A DNA stretch of 64,000 nt, taken from contig NZ_LT968776.1 of assembly GCF_900240975.1 (NCBI RefSeq), positions 930,001 through 994,000 on the forward strand, in the 5' to 3' direction. Numbering within the stretch: the first letter of the stretch is position 1; each line of letters opens with the position of its first letter. The position numbers and the translations under genes were made by a program. The notes under the pieces were generated by a model. That model saw only the letters and a program-made list of their open reading frames with translations. It had not been told where the DNA came from and did not search any database. The stretch comes from Mycobacterium sp. 4858 (GTDB lineage Bacteria; Actinomycetota; Actinomycetes; Mycobacteriales; Mycobacteriaceae). Positions 1 through 9,282 of this stretch are shown here, piece after piece.

Positions 1-105
1 GCATCAACGTGATCACCCGGTGACCGCCGCGCGAAGCCGCTCGACGACCGGCCGCCACGACCAGGCTCCGTGCCAGGCACCGGGAATCAGCACGTAAGTC
101 GACAT
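1..105 (-). pseudogene. alpha/beta hydrolase, N-terminal piece with frameshift, runs off the window
   Basis: The minus strand has an ATG at 105 that opens a typical alpha/beta-hydrolase N-terminus (MSTYVLIPGAWHGAWSW, with the oxyanion-loop HG), but the frame hits a TGA at 15-13 after 30 codons. If one G is restored near positions 21-25 the reading continues as AAGHRVITLM, exactly what this family shows after the first helix. This is therefore either a genuine one-base deletion or a sequencing error. The rest of the gene lies outside the window, so function and integrity cannot be judged further. The next upstream gene on the same strand is the HD protein, 190 bases away. Confidence 0.55.
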
Positions 106-295
106 GTGTTCTCAACGCGTCCTTAGGCGCCGTGATCGTGTCGGGTGGCGCTCACGCTCGTGGCCAGATCGCAGGCGTCGTTCTCGCTTCGTTGCATGGT
201 GTCCTTATCTCGTTGATTACAACCGCTTTCGCGGATCCGCAGCATCGTCGACGGGCGGAACAGTTCGCGACATCACCCACCGAGCCGGGCGGCGC

Positions 296-946
296 CTATT
301 CGGGCCATGAGTTGTCGAGGATGATCTCCACGAAGTTGTCACGCCGGAACGCCGGGTCGAAGTGTTGCAGCACATCCGCATTCACCGTGCCGAACGTGGT
401 GTGCGGGCGGTGCTTCATGCCGTCGTTGAAGGCGGCCAGGATGCGCCGCTTGAAGTCCGGCCGCCGATGGGCGGCCGTCACGGCGGCGATTGCATCGGGA
501 GACAGGTCCTCGCGGCCGATGCCCAGCACGTCGGTTTCGACACCCGCTGTGACCAAGGCGATTTCGGGTTCGAGGAATTCGGGGATGCCGGGCGTGGTGT
601 GCAGCGCGATGCCCAGCCACACCTTGGCGGCGTCGGCCTGGTCGACCCCGCGTTCCAACAGGAAATCACGCGCCGCGTTGGCGCTGTCCACCTCGAAGCG
701 CAGAGTGGAGGTGCGGTAGCGATCGGTGAGTCCCAAATCGTGAAACATCGCCCCGGCGTATAGCAATTCGAGGTCCGGCTGCAGTCCCCGGCGCCGGCCC
801 TGCAGCACACCGAACAGGAATACCCGGCGGGAATGGTCGAAGAGCAGATCGTCTTCGGCGTCGCGTATGTAGTCGGTGACCTCGCGCACCAGCTTGGTGT
901 CCGGGACGACGATGTCGGCGATGGCTTCGATCGGCTGGGTGACCAC
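296..946 (-). CDS. HD-domain metal-dependent protein (cyanamide hydratase-like)
   Basis: This is a 216-residue cytoplasmic protein with an HD phosphohydrolase signature: His38 (DHSRR), His69-Asp70 (FHDLG) and His116 (ALHTT) are spaced as metal ligands. Fungal and bacterial members with this compact layout act as cyanamide or isonitrile-type hydratases, but the substrate here cannot be read from sequence. I chose the GTG at 946 because a strong AGGAGG (958-953) sits six bases before it; an in-frame TTG at 952 is too close to that site. It is divergent from a GlxA-type regulator whose DJ-1-like domain often accompanies small-nitrogen-compound enzymes, so co-regulation is likely. Confidence 0.8.
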   Translation of the reverse strand: MVTQPIEAIADIVVPDTKLVREVTDYIRDAEDDLLFDHSRRVFLFGVLQGRRRGLQPDLELLYAGAMFHDLGLTDRYRTSTLRFEVDSANAARDFLLERGVDQADAAKVWLGIALHTTPGIPEFLEPEIALVTAGVETDVLGIGREDLSPDAIAAVTAAHRRPDFKRRILAAFNDGMKHRPHTTFGTVNADVLQHFDPAFRRDNFVEIILDNSWPE

Positions 947-1080
947 GATCAACCTCCTGAGTTGGGCGATACTGGCTGTTAGTCTCCGGGCGTCCGGCTG
1001 TGAGCACCTGGGGCTTTTGAGCCGTCTTCACCACAGAACGCGACGCGATCGTCAATCGCTAGCCGGTCACCGCGGGCCGG

Positions 1081-1108
1081 TGCGACATCTTTCCCACAGA
1101 TTGCGACA
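1081..1108 (+). promoter_or_regulatory. 21-bp-spaced direct repeat, candidate GlxA/AraC operator
   Basis: TGCGACA occurs at 1081-1087 and again at 1102-1108, exactly 21 bp apart, ending eight bases before the regulator start codon. Two helical turns is the spacing expected for an AraC-type HTH pair. Autoregulation is an inference. Confidence 0.35.
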
Positions 1109-1116
1109 ATGGGACC

Positions 1117-2091
1117 GTGGCTGAAGCCGGTGTGCGGTCGCGGGTTGTGGTCATCGTCGTCTTCGACGACGTAACGATGCTGGACGTCGCGGGAGCGGGG
1201 GAGGTATTCGCCGAAGCCAACCGATTCGGTGCCGACTATCACATAAAGATCGCATCGGTGGACGGTCGCGACGTCACGACCTCGATCGGCGCCCGGTTGG
1301 GCGTCACGGACGCGCTTTCGTCGATCGATTCGGCCGACATCATCATGGTCGCCGGCAGCGACAACCTGCCGCGGCGGGCGATCGATCCCGCGCTTGTCGA
1401 CGCGGTCAAGTCGGCCGCGGAGCGGACCCGACGACTGGCCTCGATTTGCACGGGCTCGTTCATCCTGGCGCAGGCCGGCCTGCTCAACGGCCGGCGCGCC
1501 ACCACGCATTGGCACGAAGCCCGGTTGTTCGCCCGCGCTTTTCCCGACGTCGCCGTCGAGCCGGACGCGCTTTTCGTCCGCGACGGCGACGTGTTCACCT
1601 CGGCCGGGGTGTCGTCGGGCATCGACCTGGCGCTGGCGCTCGTCGAGATGGATCACGGCACCGAGCTGGTCCGCGAAGTGGCCCGATGGTTGGTTGTCTA
1701 TCTCAAGCGGGCGGGCGGCCAGTCGCAATTCTCGGTGCTGGTCGAGGCCGAACCCCCGCCCCAGTCCCCGCTGCGCAAGGTCACCGAAGCGATCTCGGCC
1801 GACCCGGCGGCCAATCACAGCGTGAAAACGCTTGCGGCGCAGGCCTCGCTGAGTACGCGGCAACTGACCCGGCTGTTCCAGTCCGGATTCGGCACCACGC
1901 CGGCCCGCTACGTCGAGATGGTGCGCATCGACGCCGCGCGTGCCGCGCTCGACGCCGGGCGCAGCGTCGCCGACACGGCGCGCCTTGCCGGGTTCGGTAG
2001 CACCGAAAGCCTCCGCCGGGTATTCGTCGACCAGCTCGGCGTCTCGCCGAAGGCGTACCGGGACAGATTCCGGACCGCGTCCCGCTGCTGA
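1117..2091 (+). CDS. GlxA-family transcriptional regulator (DJ-1/PfpI domain + AraC HTH)
   Basis: The product has 324 residues and two domains. Residues 8-190 form a DJ-1/PfpI fold with the conserved cysteine in ICTGSF at Cys111. Residues about 220-318 hold a double AraC HTH (SLSTRQLTRLFQ, ending with FGSTESLRRVF and GVSPKAYRDRF). Members sense small metabolites and activate adjacent catabolic genes. The gene is divergent from the HD protein, with 170 bases between start codons, which suggests that it controls that gene and itself. The GTG start at 1117 is the only one that keeps the full first beta strand. No RBS of note is visible, so a short 5' UTR is possible. Confidence 0.88.
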   Translation: MAEAGVRSRVVVIVVFDDVTMLDVAGAGEVFAEANRFGADYHIKIASVDGRDVTTSIGARLGVTDALSSIDSADIIMVAGSDNLPRRAIDPALVDAVKSAAERTRRLASICTGSFILAQAGLLNGRRATTHWHEARLFARAFPDVAVEPDALFVRDGDVFTSAGVSSGIDLALALVEMDHGTELVREVARWLVVYLKRAGGQSQFSVLVEAEPPPQSPLRKVTEAISADPAANHSVKTLAAQASLSTRQLTRLFQSGFGTTPARYVEMVRIDAARAALDAGRSVADTARLAGFGSTESLRRVFVDQLGVSPKAYRDRFRTASRC

Positions 2092-2117
2092 ATGACGGGG
2101 AAATACTGATCCGTCAT
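2092..2117 (+). terminator. 7-bp hairpin directly after the GlxA-type regulator
   Basis: ATGACGG (2092-2098) and CCGTCAT (2111-2117) form a stem with a 12-base loop immediately after the TGA. There is no U-tract, which is common for mycobacterial terminators, so termination is only suggested. Confidence 0.25.
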
Positions 2118-2254
2118 GCACATTGATGTGATGGCGGTCCCGCAGCCGCTGGACAGGGCGGTGACTTGGCCCGCGCAGCACCTCCATCGCGGCGGCCACC
2201 GCATGGGAGCTTCAAGAAGCGACCGGCGGGAACTTCCGGCTCGATCTCGGCGGA

Positions 2255-3589
2255 CTATCGGCGATGTATGGCATTTGATCTCTTGCCCTCGCTTACGCCG
2301 GGAAGTGGAATGGCGGTGAAAACGCCATCGGGGTCGTAGTGTTTCTTGGCGGCGACGAGTCGAATGGCGTTCTCGCCGTAAGCATTTGCGATCTGCTCAT
2401 GGTCGCCGGGCACGAGCAGGTTGGCGTAGCCGCCGGGAAGCGCGTGTGGGGCAAGTGCGGCCGAGGCCGCGTCGGCCCAGGCGCGATGACGGACGCTGTC
2501 CCCGCCCTCCCAGCCGGCGATGATCTCGACGACGAAATGTGGGCGGCGGTTCGCGAACGCGGTCTGGTCCGGGGCGACGAGGGTCGACGCGCCATGACAG
2601 TGATGGATGGAGATGCCGCTGCGCGGCGGGGTCAGTGTCCGGCCGATCTCGAGGAGCGCGTCGATGACCTCCGGTGTGTAGCCCGCGATCGTGCGAGTGT
2701 TGATCGCCCAGCACTGTCCACGGACATCCCATGCGTCGAATAGGCTCAGCCATTCGCGGTACGTCATGGGCGCGACCTGACCGCTCAGCGGCGTTCCGAG
2801 TTTAGTGAGCACGTCGACGGCGGCTTGGCCTGAAAGAAGATCGCCGCTCCAGGCCGGGGCTAGAAAAACGGCCGGATTTCCGTCCGGGCCCGACATCAGT
2901 CCACTCAGCACGGTCCACTCATCCGGTGCCGTCGACAACACCTCATCCAGCCCACGCCACACCGTCGCGCCCTGCGACCACGGAAACAGGATCATTCCGC
3001 CGATCAACCGGTCGAGCGGATGCAATTGCACCCGCATGGAAGTGACCACGCCGAAGTTGCCGCCACCACCGCGCAGCGCCCAGAAAAGCTCCGGCTCATG
3101 AGTCGCGTCGGCCTTCACGATCCGACCATCCGCCAGCACAACCTCGGCGCCGAGCAGGTTGTCTGATGCAAGGCCGAACCGCCCGTTGAGCGGCCCGTAG
3201 CCCCCGCCGAGTGTCAGGCCGGTGATGCCAACGCCGCCGCAGTTGCCGGTAGCGGCGACCAGCCCGTACGGCGCGACCGCGTCGATCAGGTCGGCGGCGA
3301 TGACACCCCCACCCACTGTTGCGACCCGGGCCCCGCTATCGACGGTGACACTTCGCATCCCGGACATGTCGATCACCAGACCGCCGTCGCATACAGCGCG
3401 ACCCGCCCAGTCGTGGCCGCCGCCGAGCACCGACAGCCGCATCCCTCGGTCACGCGCCACACGGATGGTTTGCTGTACGTCGCCCGGTGACTCGGCCCGC
3501 ACGATCAAAGCCGGACGATGTTGCACCGCCCCGTTCCAGATCAACGGCACACCGTCGGCGGCCGCGCCTATTGCATCGGTCGTACTCAT
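2255..3589 (-). CDS. FAD-dependent oxidase of the berberine-bridge-enzyme type
   Basis: This 444-residue protein carries an N-terminal PCMH FAD domain and a C-terminal BBE segment (NAYGENAIRL ... KKHYDPDGVF, about residues 400-425). His59 in GGGHDWAGR and Cys117 in GNCGGVG occupy the two positions that bind FAD covalently in berberine-bridge enzymes, so a bicovalent flavin is predicted. Such enzymes oxidise alcohols, sugars or alkaloid-like substrates with O2; the substrate is unknown. Its SD (TAGGAG) overlaps the stop codon of the ThDP enzyme seven bases upstream, so the two are co-translated. No signal peptide is seen, so it is probably cytoplasmic. Confidence 0.85.
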   Translation of the reverse strand: MSTTDAIGAAADGVPLIWNGAVQHRPALIVRAESPGDVQQTIRVARDRGMRLSVLGGGHDWAGRAVCDGGLVIDMSGMRSVTVDSGARVATVGGGVIAADLIDAVAPYGLVAATGNCGGVGITGLTLGGGYGPLNGRFGLASDNLLGAEVVLADGRIVKADATHEPELFWALRGGGGNFGVVTSMRVQLHPLDRLIGGMILFPWSQGATVWRGLDEVLSTAPDEWTVLSGLMSGPDGNPAVFLAPAWSGDLLSGQAAVDVLTKLGTPLSGQVAPMTYREWLSLFDAWDVRGQCWAINTRTIAGYTPEVIDALLEIGRTLTPPRSGISIHHCHGASTLVAPDQTAFANRRPHFVVEIIAGWEGGDSVRHRAWADAASAALAPHALPGGYANLLVPGDHEQIANAYGENAIRLVAAKKHYDPDGVFTAIPLPGVSEGKRSNAIHRR

Positions 3590-3596
3590 TTGGCTC

Positions 3597-5294
3597 CTAC
3601 GGTTGGACGATGACGTCGAGCAAGAACGTCTGTCCGGACGCGACGGCTTCGAGGGCGCGCTTCACCGCCCCGGCCAGCTCGTCGGGTTTCTGCACGCGTT
3701 CACCCGTGCCGCCGTAGGCTTCGGCCTGCTTCACGTAGTCGGGCATTGGCTCAATGACGTTGCCGACGAAGTTCGCTTCGCGGACCGCGGCGCTATCGGG
3801 GTAGTACTTGAGGAGATTCCGGGTCTGGGATGCGTACTGCCGGTTGTTGCACAGCACGATGAACAGCGGGGCGCCGTGTTCCTCTGCGAATCCGAGGGCA
3901 GCCGGAACGGGATTGTAGTGCCACGCCCCGTCGCCGACGATGCAGACGACCGGCTGACCGGGGCGCGCCAGTTTGACGCCGAGCGCGGTGCCCAGCCCGG
4001 TGCCCAGCGCCCCGGCCCATCCGCGATACTGCTGGAAAGGCTTGCGGGCGTATAGGAACTGAATCATCTGCGGCACTTGAGACGTGATCTCATCGACACA
4101 TATCGCGTCCTCGGGCAGCGCATCGTGCAACGCGCCGAACAAGCTGGCTGCTGGCACGAAATCGGTTGCCTGCGAGGCCAATTGGCGGGCCTCTTCGATG
4201 CCGTGGGCGCGGATGCTCTGCGTAAAGCCGGCCCACCGCTCGCCGGCCTCGACCCGTGCAGCCGACCGCGTTCGCAGATTGGACGCGAGGCCAGCCAGGT
4301 TGAGCGAGAGGTCGCCCGCGACCGCCTCGGTGGTGGGGTATCCCCAGTAGGCGGCTCGCGGGCGCAGCGGGTCTTGCTCGAGGTGGATGACGGCGCATCC
4401 TGGGCGTAACACCGCATTTGGCGGGTGCCATAGTCCGTTGCAGCCGGCCAGGAGTACGGCGTCGGCTTCGCCCAACACCGCTTCCACCGGCCCCGCCCCG
4501 TACAGCGGATGCGACCGCGGGAAGTTGTGATAGGCGGGATTCCAGAATTCGAATACGGGCGCCGACAGTGCCTCGGCAATTTCTTTTAGGGCGTTGCGGT
4601 CAGCGTCGGTGCGCCCGCCGTGTTCGGTGATGATGACGGGATTGGTGGCGCCCACGAGAATTTCGGCCACTCGGTCGATATGTTCTGGTGTCGCGACAAT
4701 CGGCGCCGGGGAAACCCAGGCGGGGACTTCAGGGTGACCGTCGGCCATCAACAACTGAAATGGAACCTCGAGCAACGTTGGTCCCGTTGGGACGGACTCG
4801 GCGATGAAGCAGGCGCGCCGGAGTTCATGAACCAGATCCGAAGGCGTGCGTGCGCGCTTCGCCCACTTGACGACGACTTCGCCATGGCGGGCCGGGCCAG
4901 CATGGTCAGTGAGCAGTGAGGGCCATTCGGCACCAGGATCCCCGTCGGGGTCATCGCCATAGCTCAGCGTGTCGGGCGACAGCACCGTCATCGGTGTGCG
5001 CTCCTGCAGCGCGGTGCTCAGCGCCATCGACGCGTTTTGAACTCCCAGTGATGTCGGCAAGAAGACGATCTGGCTTCGGCCGGTGGCCTTGTAGTAGCCC
5101 GATGCCAGGCTTACCGCAAGCAACTCATGACGACATCGGAAGTAGCGCAGCGTCATGTCATCGGCCCGCCGGGCAAGCGCTTCCCACACCGGCGCCATCA
5201 CGGCGATGGGAGAGGCGAAAATGCAGTCCACGCCCTGAGATTGCAGCTGCGCCAGTAATACTTCCGCGCCGTTCTTGGCCGCATCTCCCGTCAC
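3597..5294 (-). CDS. ThDP-dependent enzyme of the acetolactate synthase/benzoylformate decarboxylase family
   Basis: The product has 565 residues in the usual three-domain order. The N-terminal pyrimidine domain has the activating glutamate (RHELLA, about Glu57). The C-terminal pyrophosphate domain has the ThDP motif GDG (about 454-456) ending in NN (483-484). The family decarboxylates 2-oxo acids or ligates the resulting carbanion, and this member cannot be placed more exactly. I prefer the GTG at 5294 (MTGDAAKNG) because the extra 16 residues from the GTG at 5342 look unstructured, but that start is not excluded. It lies between an IclR regulator and a covalent flavin oxidase on one strand, which suggests a short catabolic operon. 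Confidence 0.85.
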   Translation of the reverse strand: MTGDAAKNGAEVLLAQLQSQGVDCIFASPIAVMAPVWEALARRADDMTLRYFRCRHELLAVSLASGYYKATGRSQIVFLPTSLGVQNASMALSTALQERTPMTVLSPDTLSYGDDPDGDPGAEWPSLLTDHAGPARHGEVVVKWAKRARTPSDLVHELRRACFIAESVPTGPTLLEVPFQLLMADGHPEVPAWVSPAPIVATPEHIDRVAEILVGATNPVIITEHGGRTDADRNALKEIAEALSAPVFEFWNPAYHNFPRSHPLYGAGPVEAVLGEADAVLLAGCNGLWHPPNAVLRPGCAVIHLEQDPLRPRAAYWGYPTTEAVAGDLSLNLAGLASNLRTRSAARVEAGERWAGFTQSIRAHGIEEARQLASQATDFVPAASLFGALHDALPEDAICVDEITSQVPQMIQFLYARKPFQQYRGWAGALGTGLGTALGVKLARPGQPVVCIVGDGAWHYNPVPAALGFAEEHGAPLFIVLCNNRQYASQTRNLLKYYPDSAAVREANFVGNVIEPMPDYVKQAEAYGGTGERVQKPDELAGAVKRALEAVASGQTFLLDVIVQP

Positions 5295-5370
5295 ACTTGT
5301 GACGTTAAGAAGCGACGGGGGCCACGGCCAGCCCGTGCCCACTCAGTGGGTTTTCCCGCCGGTCACCCTT

Positions 5371-6075
5371 TCACGGCGTGCGAAGGAGGCTGACGATGCG
5401 GGTCCCGGTCGCCCTGGTGGCAGCCAGCAGTCCGAGCGGAGGGCGCCGTTGGGCGATGACAGTCGACACGGCTGCCGCCGCATTGCCGCCGAGAGGAATC
5501 GCTACGGCAACACAGCTGAGATTCGCGTGTACGCCGCCGGCATCCACTATTGGTGCGGCACGGCCTAATTCGGCATAGGCGCGCGCCGCCGCGGTGCCCG
5601 ACGGTACCTTGGCTCCGGGTTCGGCTGTGAATCCCACCGGTACGCGGGCGTCCACCGCGTCCAGGAACACCGGTTCCCCGCCGATCACCGCAGACAACTG
5701 AACCGCAGCCCCCGTGGCGGTCGCGAGTTCGGCGATCGGTCGCCGGGCGACCACGCGCAATTGCCGCTCCGGGCTCACCCGCGAACCCAACCCCAACAAG
5801 CTCGCGCCGAGTCGGTAGCGGGTACCGTCACGCCTGACCGCCCCGACGGCGATCAACTGCTGCAGCAGTCGACGGACCGTCTCCCGCGGGATCCCGCTCG
5901 CATTCGCCAACTCAAGCAGCCGCACCGGTTCCAACGCACCCACGTGTTCCAGCAGTTCAAATGCGCTCTCGATGACGCCGCGACCGTCGTGGCGAAACGA
6001 GCCGCCCGTCGCGCCCGCATGCCTACCCCCGGCCATAGACTCGGTCATCCGATCCGTTTCGGACTGGCCCACCAT
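5371..6075 (-). CDS. IclR-family transcriptional regulator
   Basis: The protein has 234 residues with an N-terminal winged HTH (about 31-90; [15 protein letters not shown] is the recognition part) and an IclR effector domain. The ATG at 6075 follows AAGGAG three bases upstream, which is tight; ATGs at 6048 and 6036 are alternatives. By chance no stop separates it from the upstream UPF0182 reading frame, so a naive call gives a false 1278-residue fusion. It precedes the ThDP enzyme and flavin oxidase on the same strand and is the obvious candidate to control them. Effector unknown. Confidence 0.85.
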   Translation of the reverse strand: MVGQSETDRMTESMAGGRHAGATGGSFRHDGRGVIESAFELLEHVGALEPVRLLELANASGIPRETVRRLLQQLIAVGAVRRDGTRYRLGASLLGLGSRVSPERQLRVVARRPIAELATATGAAVQLSAVIGGEPVFLDAVDARVPVGFTAEPGAKVPSGTAAARAYAELGRAAPIVDAGGVHANLSCVAVAIPLGGNAAAAVSTVIAQRRPPLGLLAATRATGTRIVSLLRTP

Positions 6076-6092
6076 CGACTCCTTTAGCCTGC

Positions 6093-6106
6093 CGTTGCCG
6101 GCAACG
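6093..6106. promoter_or_regulatory. perfect 14-bp palindrome upstream of the IclR gene
   Basis: CGTTGCCGGCAACG is a perfect palindrome 17 bases before the IclR start codon. Its position fits an autoregulatory operator for the IclR protein. No experiment supports this. Confidence 0.4.
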
Positions 6107-6233
6107 AGATCACGCCCCGCAATAGCAACGCACGAACACGTCCGATCTATGCCGAGTGCCGAGAAACCAATATCTGTTTGTCTGGCCAGGTAGTCAGTTA
6201 ACGCAGGGCGGCTCAGCAGACCACGAAGGCAAG

Positions 6234-9207
6234 CTATTTGGTGTTGTTGTACTTGGTGATCGCGTCGTCCAACCGCTGCAGCGCGGCCCCGTAGCCGGCG
6301 AAGTCGCCCTTCTTCTGCGCGTCCTTGGCCGCGCCCAGCGCCGCCTGAATCTCTTGCAGCGCGGCGGCTTTGGCCGGCGACAGGGTCACCGACCCGTCCG
6401 GCACCGGCGGAACAGCCGCCACCGGCGGCGGCGCACCCGGTGCTGCGGCCGGCGGGGGCGGCTGTTCCGCCGGTGCCGGACGGGTCGGTGACCTGAATGT
6501 TCGTGGCGGCCGCGCCCGCGCCGGGACCGAACAATCCGGTCAGCGCGTCGCGCACGGTCGGGCCGTAGCCGATCTTGTCGTTGTACATCATCGCCACCCG
6601 GATCAGCCGCGGATACGACGACGCGGCGTCGCTGGCCCCCGGGGAGGCGTACACCGGCTCGACGTACAGCAGGCCACCCTGCCCCACCGGCAGGGTGAGC
6701 AGGTTGCCCCAGCGGATCCGGTTCTGGTTGTCGCGCCCGATCACGCCGAGGTCCTGGGACACCGCCGGATCGGTGGTGATCGCGTTGTTGGCCAGCTTGG
6801 GCCCGTTGACCTGGCCCGGGATGGTCAGCACGGTGATCCTGCCGTAGGTCGCCGGGTCGGAGCTGGCGCTGATGTAGGCCGCCAGATAGTCACGCTTGAA
6901 CCTGTTCATCGCGCTGGTCAGCTGATACGAAGACGAATTGTCGTTCTTGGCAATGTTTTTCGCCACGATGTAATACGGCGGCTGATAGCTGCTGGCGGTC
7001 GGGTTCGGGTCCAGCGGCACATCCCAGAAGTCCGAGGTGGAGAAGAACGTCACCGGATCGTTGACGTGGTATTTGGCCAGCAGCATCCGCTGCACCTTGA
7101 ACAGGTCCTCGGGATAGCGCAGGTGCTCGGCCAGCTCGGGGGTGATGTCGCTCTTGGGCTTGACCGTGCCGGGGAAGACCTGCATCCACGCCTTGAGCAC
7201 CGGATCCTGCTCGTCCTGCTGATACAGCGTGACGGTGCCGTCATAGGCGTCCACCGTGGCCTTCACCGAGTTGCGGATGTAGGAGACGTCCTTATTGGGG
7301 GCCAGCTTGTTGAAGGCCACCTCGTTGGAGTCGGCGGTGGCCGATTCCAACGAGGTCAGTTCGGAATACGGGTAGTTGTCCAGGGTCGTGTAGCCGTCGA
7401 TGATCCACACCAGTCGCTTGTTGACGATCGCCGGGTACACCGAGCTGTCGGTGGTCAGCCAGGGCGCCACCGCCTCCACCCGGCGGGCCGGGTCGCGGTT
7501 GAACAGGATCCGGCTGTTGGAGCCGATCACGTTGGAGAACAGGAAGTTTCGCTCTGCGAACTTGGCGGCGAACACGCTGCGCGACAGCCAGTCGCCGACG
7601 GGCACTCCCCCGAGCCCGGTGTAGGTGTAGTTCTTGGTGTCGGCGCTGGTCTCGTAGTCGTACTCGCGGTCGGCACCGTTGCGTCCGACGATCGCGTAGT
7701 CGGCCGACGTGTTGGAGATGACCGGGCCGTAGTAGATGCGCGGCTGGTCGAGCTGCGCCGGGCCGTCGGACACCACGTTGCCGTTGGCGCCCACGACGTT
7801 GACCAGGAATTCGGGATAGCCGCCGTTCTGGTTGGGGTCGTTGGCGATTCCGCGCACCGTGTTGGCCGGCGAGGCGATGAACCCGTTGCCGTGGGTGTAT
7901 ACGGTGTGCCGGTTGATCCAGTCCCGCTGGTTGTCGATCAGCCGGTCGGGGTTGAGTTCGCGGGCCGCGACGACGTAGTCGCGCAGCGAGCCGTTGCGGT
8001 CGACGTACCGGTCGATGGACAGCTGGTCGGGGAAATAGTAGAAGTTCTTGCCCTGCTGGAACTGCGTGAACGCCGGGCTGACGATCGTCGGGTCGAGCAG
8101 CCGGATGTTGGAGGTGGTCGCCCGGTCGTCGGCCACCTGCTGGGCAGTGGCCTGGGTGTCGCCGGCGTAGGTGCGATAGGTCACCACGTCCGAGGTCAAG
8201 CCATACGCCTGCCGCGTCGCGGTGATGCTGCGGCCGATGTACTCGCTTTCCTTCTGCGCGGCATTGGGTTTGACGCTGATCTGCTCGACGATCAGCGGCC
8301 ACCCGGCGCCAACGATCAGCGACGACAGCAGCAACAACACCAGGCCGATCGCGGGAATCCGCAAGTCGCGCAGGACGATCGCGGAGAAGACCGCGCCCGC
8401 GCAGATCAACGCGATCGCCATCAGGATCAGCTTCGCCGGCAGCACCGCGTTGATGTCGGTGTACCCGGCGCCGGTGAAGGGCTTCCCGCCGCGGGTGTGG
8501 GACAACAGCTCGTAGCGGTCCAGCCAGTACGCGACCGCCTTGAGCACCACCAACAACCCCACCAGGGTGACCAGCTGGATGCGGGCCGAGCGGCTCAGCG
8601 CGCCGGTGCGGCCCGACAGCCGGATGCCGCCAAAGATGTAGTGCGTCAACAGGTTGGCCACGAAGGCCAGGAATACGGCGACGAACAGGTAGCTGAGCAG
8701 CAGCCGGTAGAACGGCAGGTCGAACGCGTAGAAGCCGAGATCCTTGCCGAACTGTGGGTCCCGGATGCCGAAGTCCCCGCCGTGCATGAACAGTTGGATT
8801 CGCACCCAATAGCTTTGCGCGACGATGCCGGCCAGCAGGCCGATCGCGATCGGCACCCCGATGCCGACCAGCCGCAACCTCGACAGGACGACGGCGCGGT
8901 AGCGGGCCACCGGGTCGTTGTCGTTGCTCGGCACGAACACCGGGCGGGTGCGGTAGCCCACCGCCAGACCGGCGAACACGATCCCGCCCACCAGCAGACC
9001 GGCCACCAGGAAGACCACGAAACGGGTGACCAGCACGGTCGTGAACACCGAGCGGTAGCCCAGCTCGCCGAACCACAGCCAGTCCACATACGCGTCGATC
9101 AGCCGCGGACCGGCGAGCAGCAAAGCGATCACACCGAGTGCGATCAGGATCAGAATCCGGCTACGCCGGGTCAGCTTCGGCATCCGTGCGGTGGGCCGCA
9201 TCCCCAC
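6234..9207 (-). CDS. UPF0182 large membrane protein (Rv3193c-like), frameshifted near its C-terminus
   Basis: From the start at 9207 ([12 protein letters not shown]) the frame encodes seven or so N-terminal membrane segments (about residues 17-310) and a large extracytoplasmic domain, matching the roughly 990-residue mycobacterial UPF0182 family of unknown function. After about residue 905 (NIQVTDPSG) the frame becomes Cys/Arg-rich nonsense and runs on into the IclR gene. The expected C-terminus ([20 protein letters not shown] ... ending [10 protein letters not shown]) is present in another frame from about 6422 to the stop at 6234. The switch falls in a proline-rich linker inside a perfect inverted repeat (6384-6493). 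The gene may be broken, or the shift may be an assembly error. Confidence 0.85.
6384..6493. repeat. perfect 37-bp inverted repeat with 36-base loop inside the UPF0182 gene
   Basis: Bases 6384-6420 are the exact reverse complement of 6457-6493, with 6421-6456 as the loop. On the coding strand the arm at 6420-6384 encodes the conserved [12 protein letters not shown]. The arm at 6493-6457 encodes [12 protein letters not shown], which looks like an inverted copy of the former. The frame disagreement of the gene lies inside this structure. Confidence 0.9.
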
Positions 9208-9282
9208 TGGCTACGCTCCCTGCTCGATTGATCGACGGTGACAACTCTACGCATCGGGCGACCTGCGATCCCGGCCGTGCTT

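Noticed and set aside
132..719. Plus-strand ORF of 195 codons
   Set aside because: Antisense to the HD-domain gene, which has conserved metal ligands and an SD.
5371..9207. A 1278-residue UPF0182-IclR fusion protein
   Set aside because: It is an accident of the frameshift: the UPF0182 C-terminus lies in another frame and the IclR gene has its own ATG and SD.
6370..9231. A 953-residue plus-strand ORF
   Set aside because: Antisense to UPF0182, with Arg/Gly/Val-rich shadow composition and no known domain.
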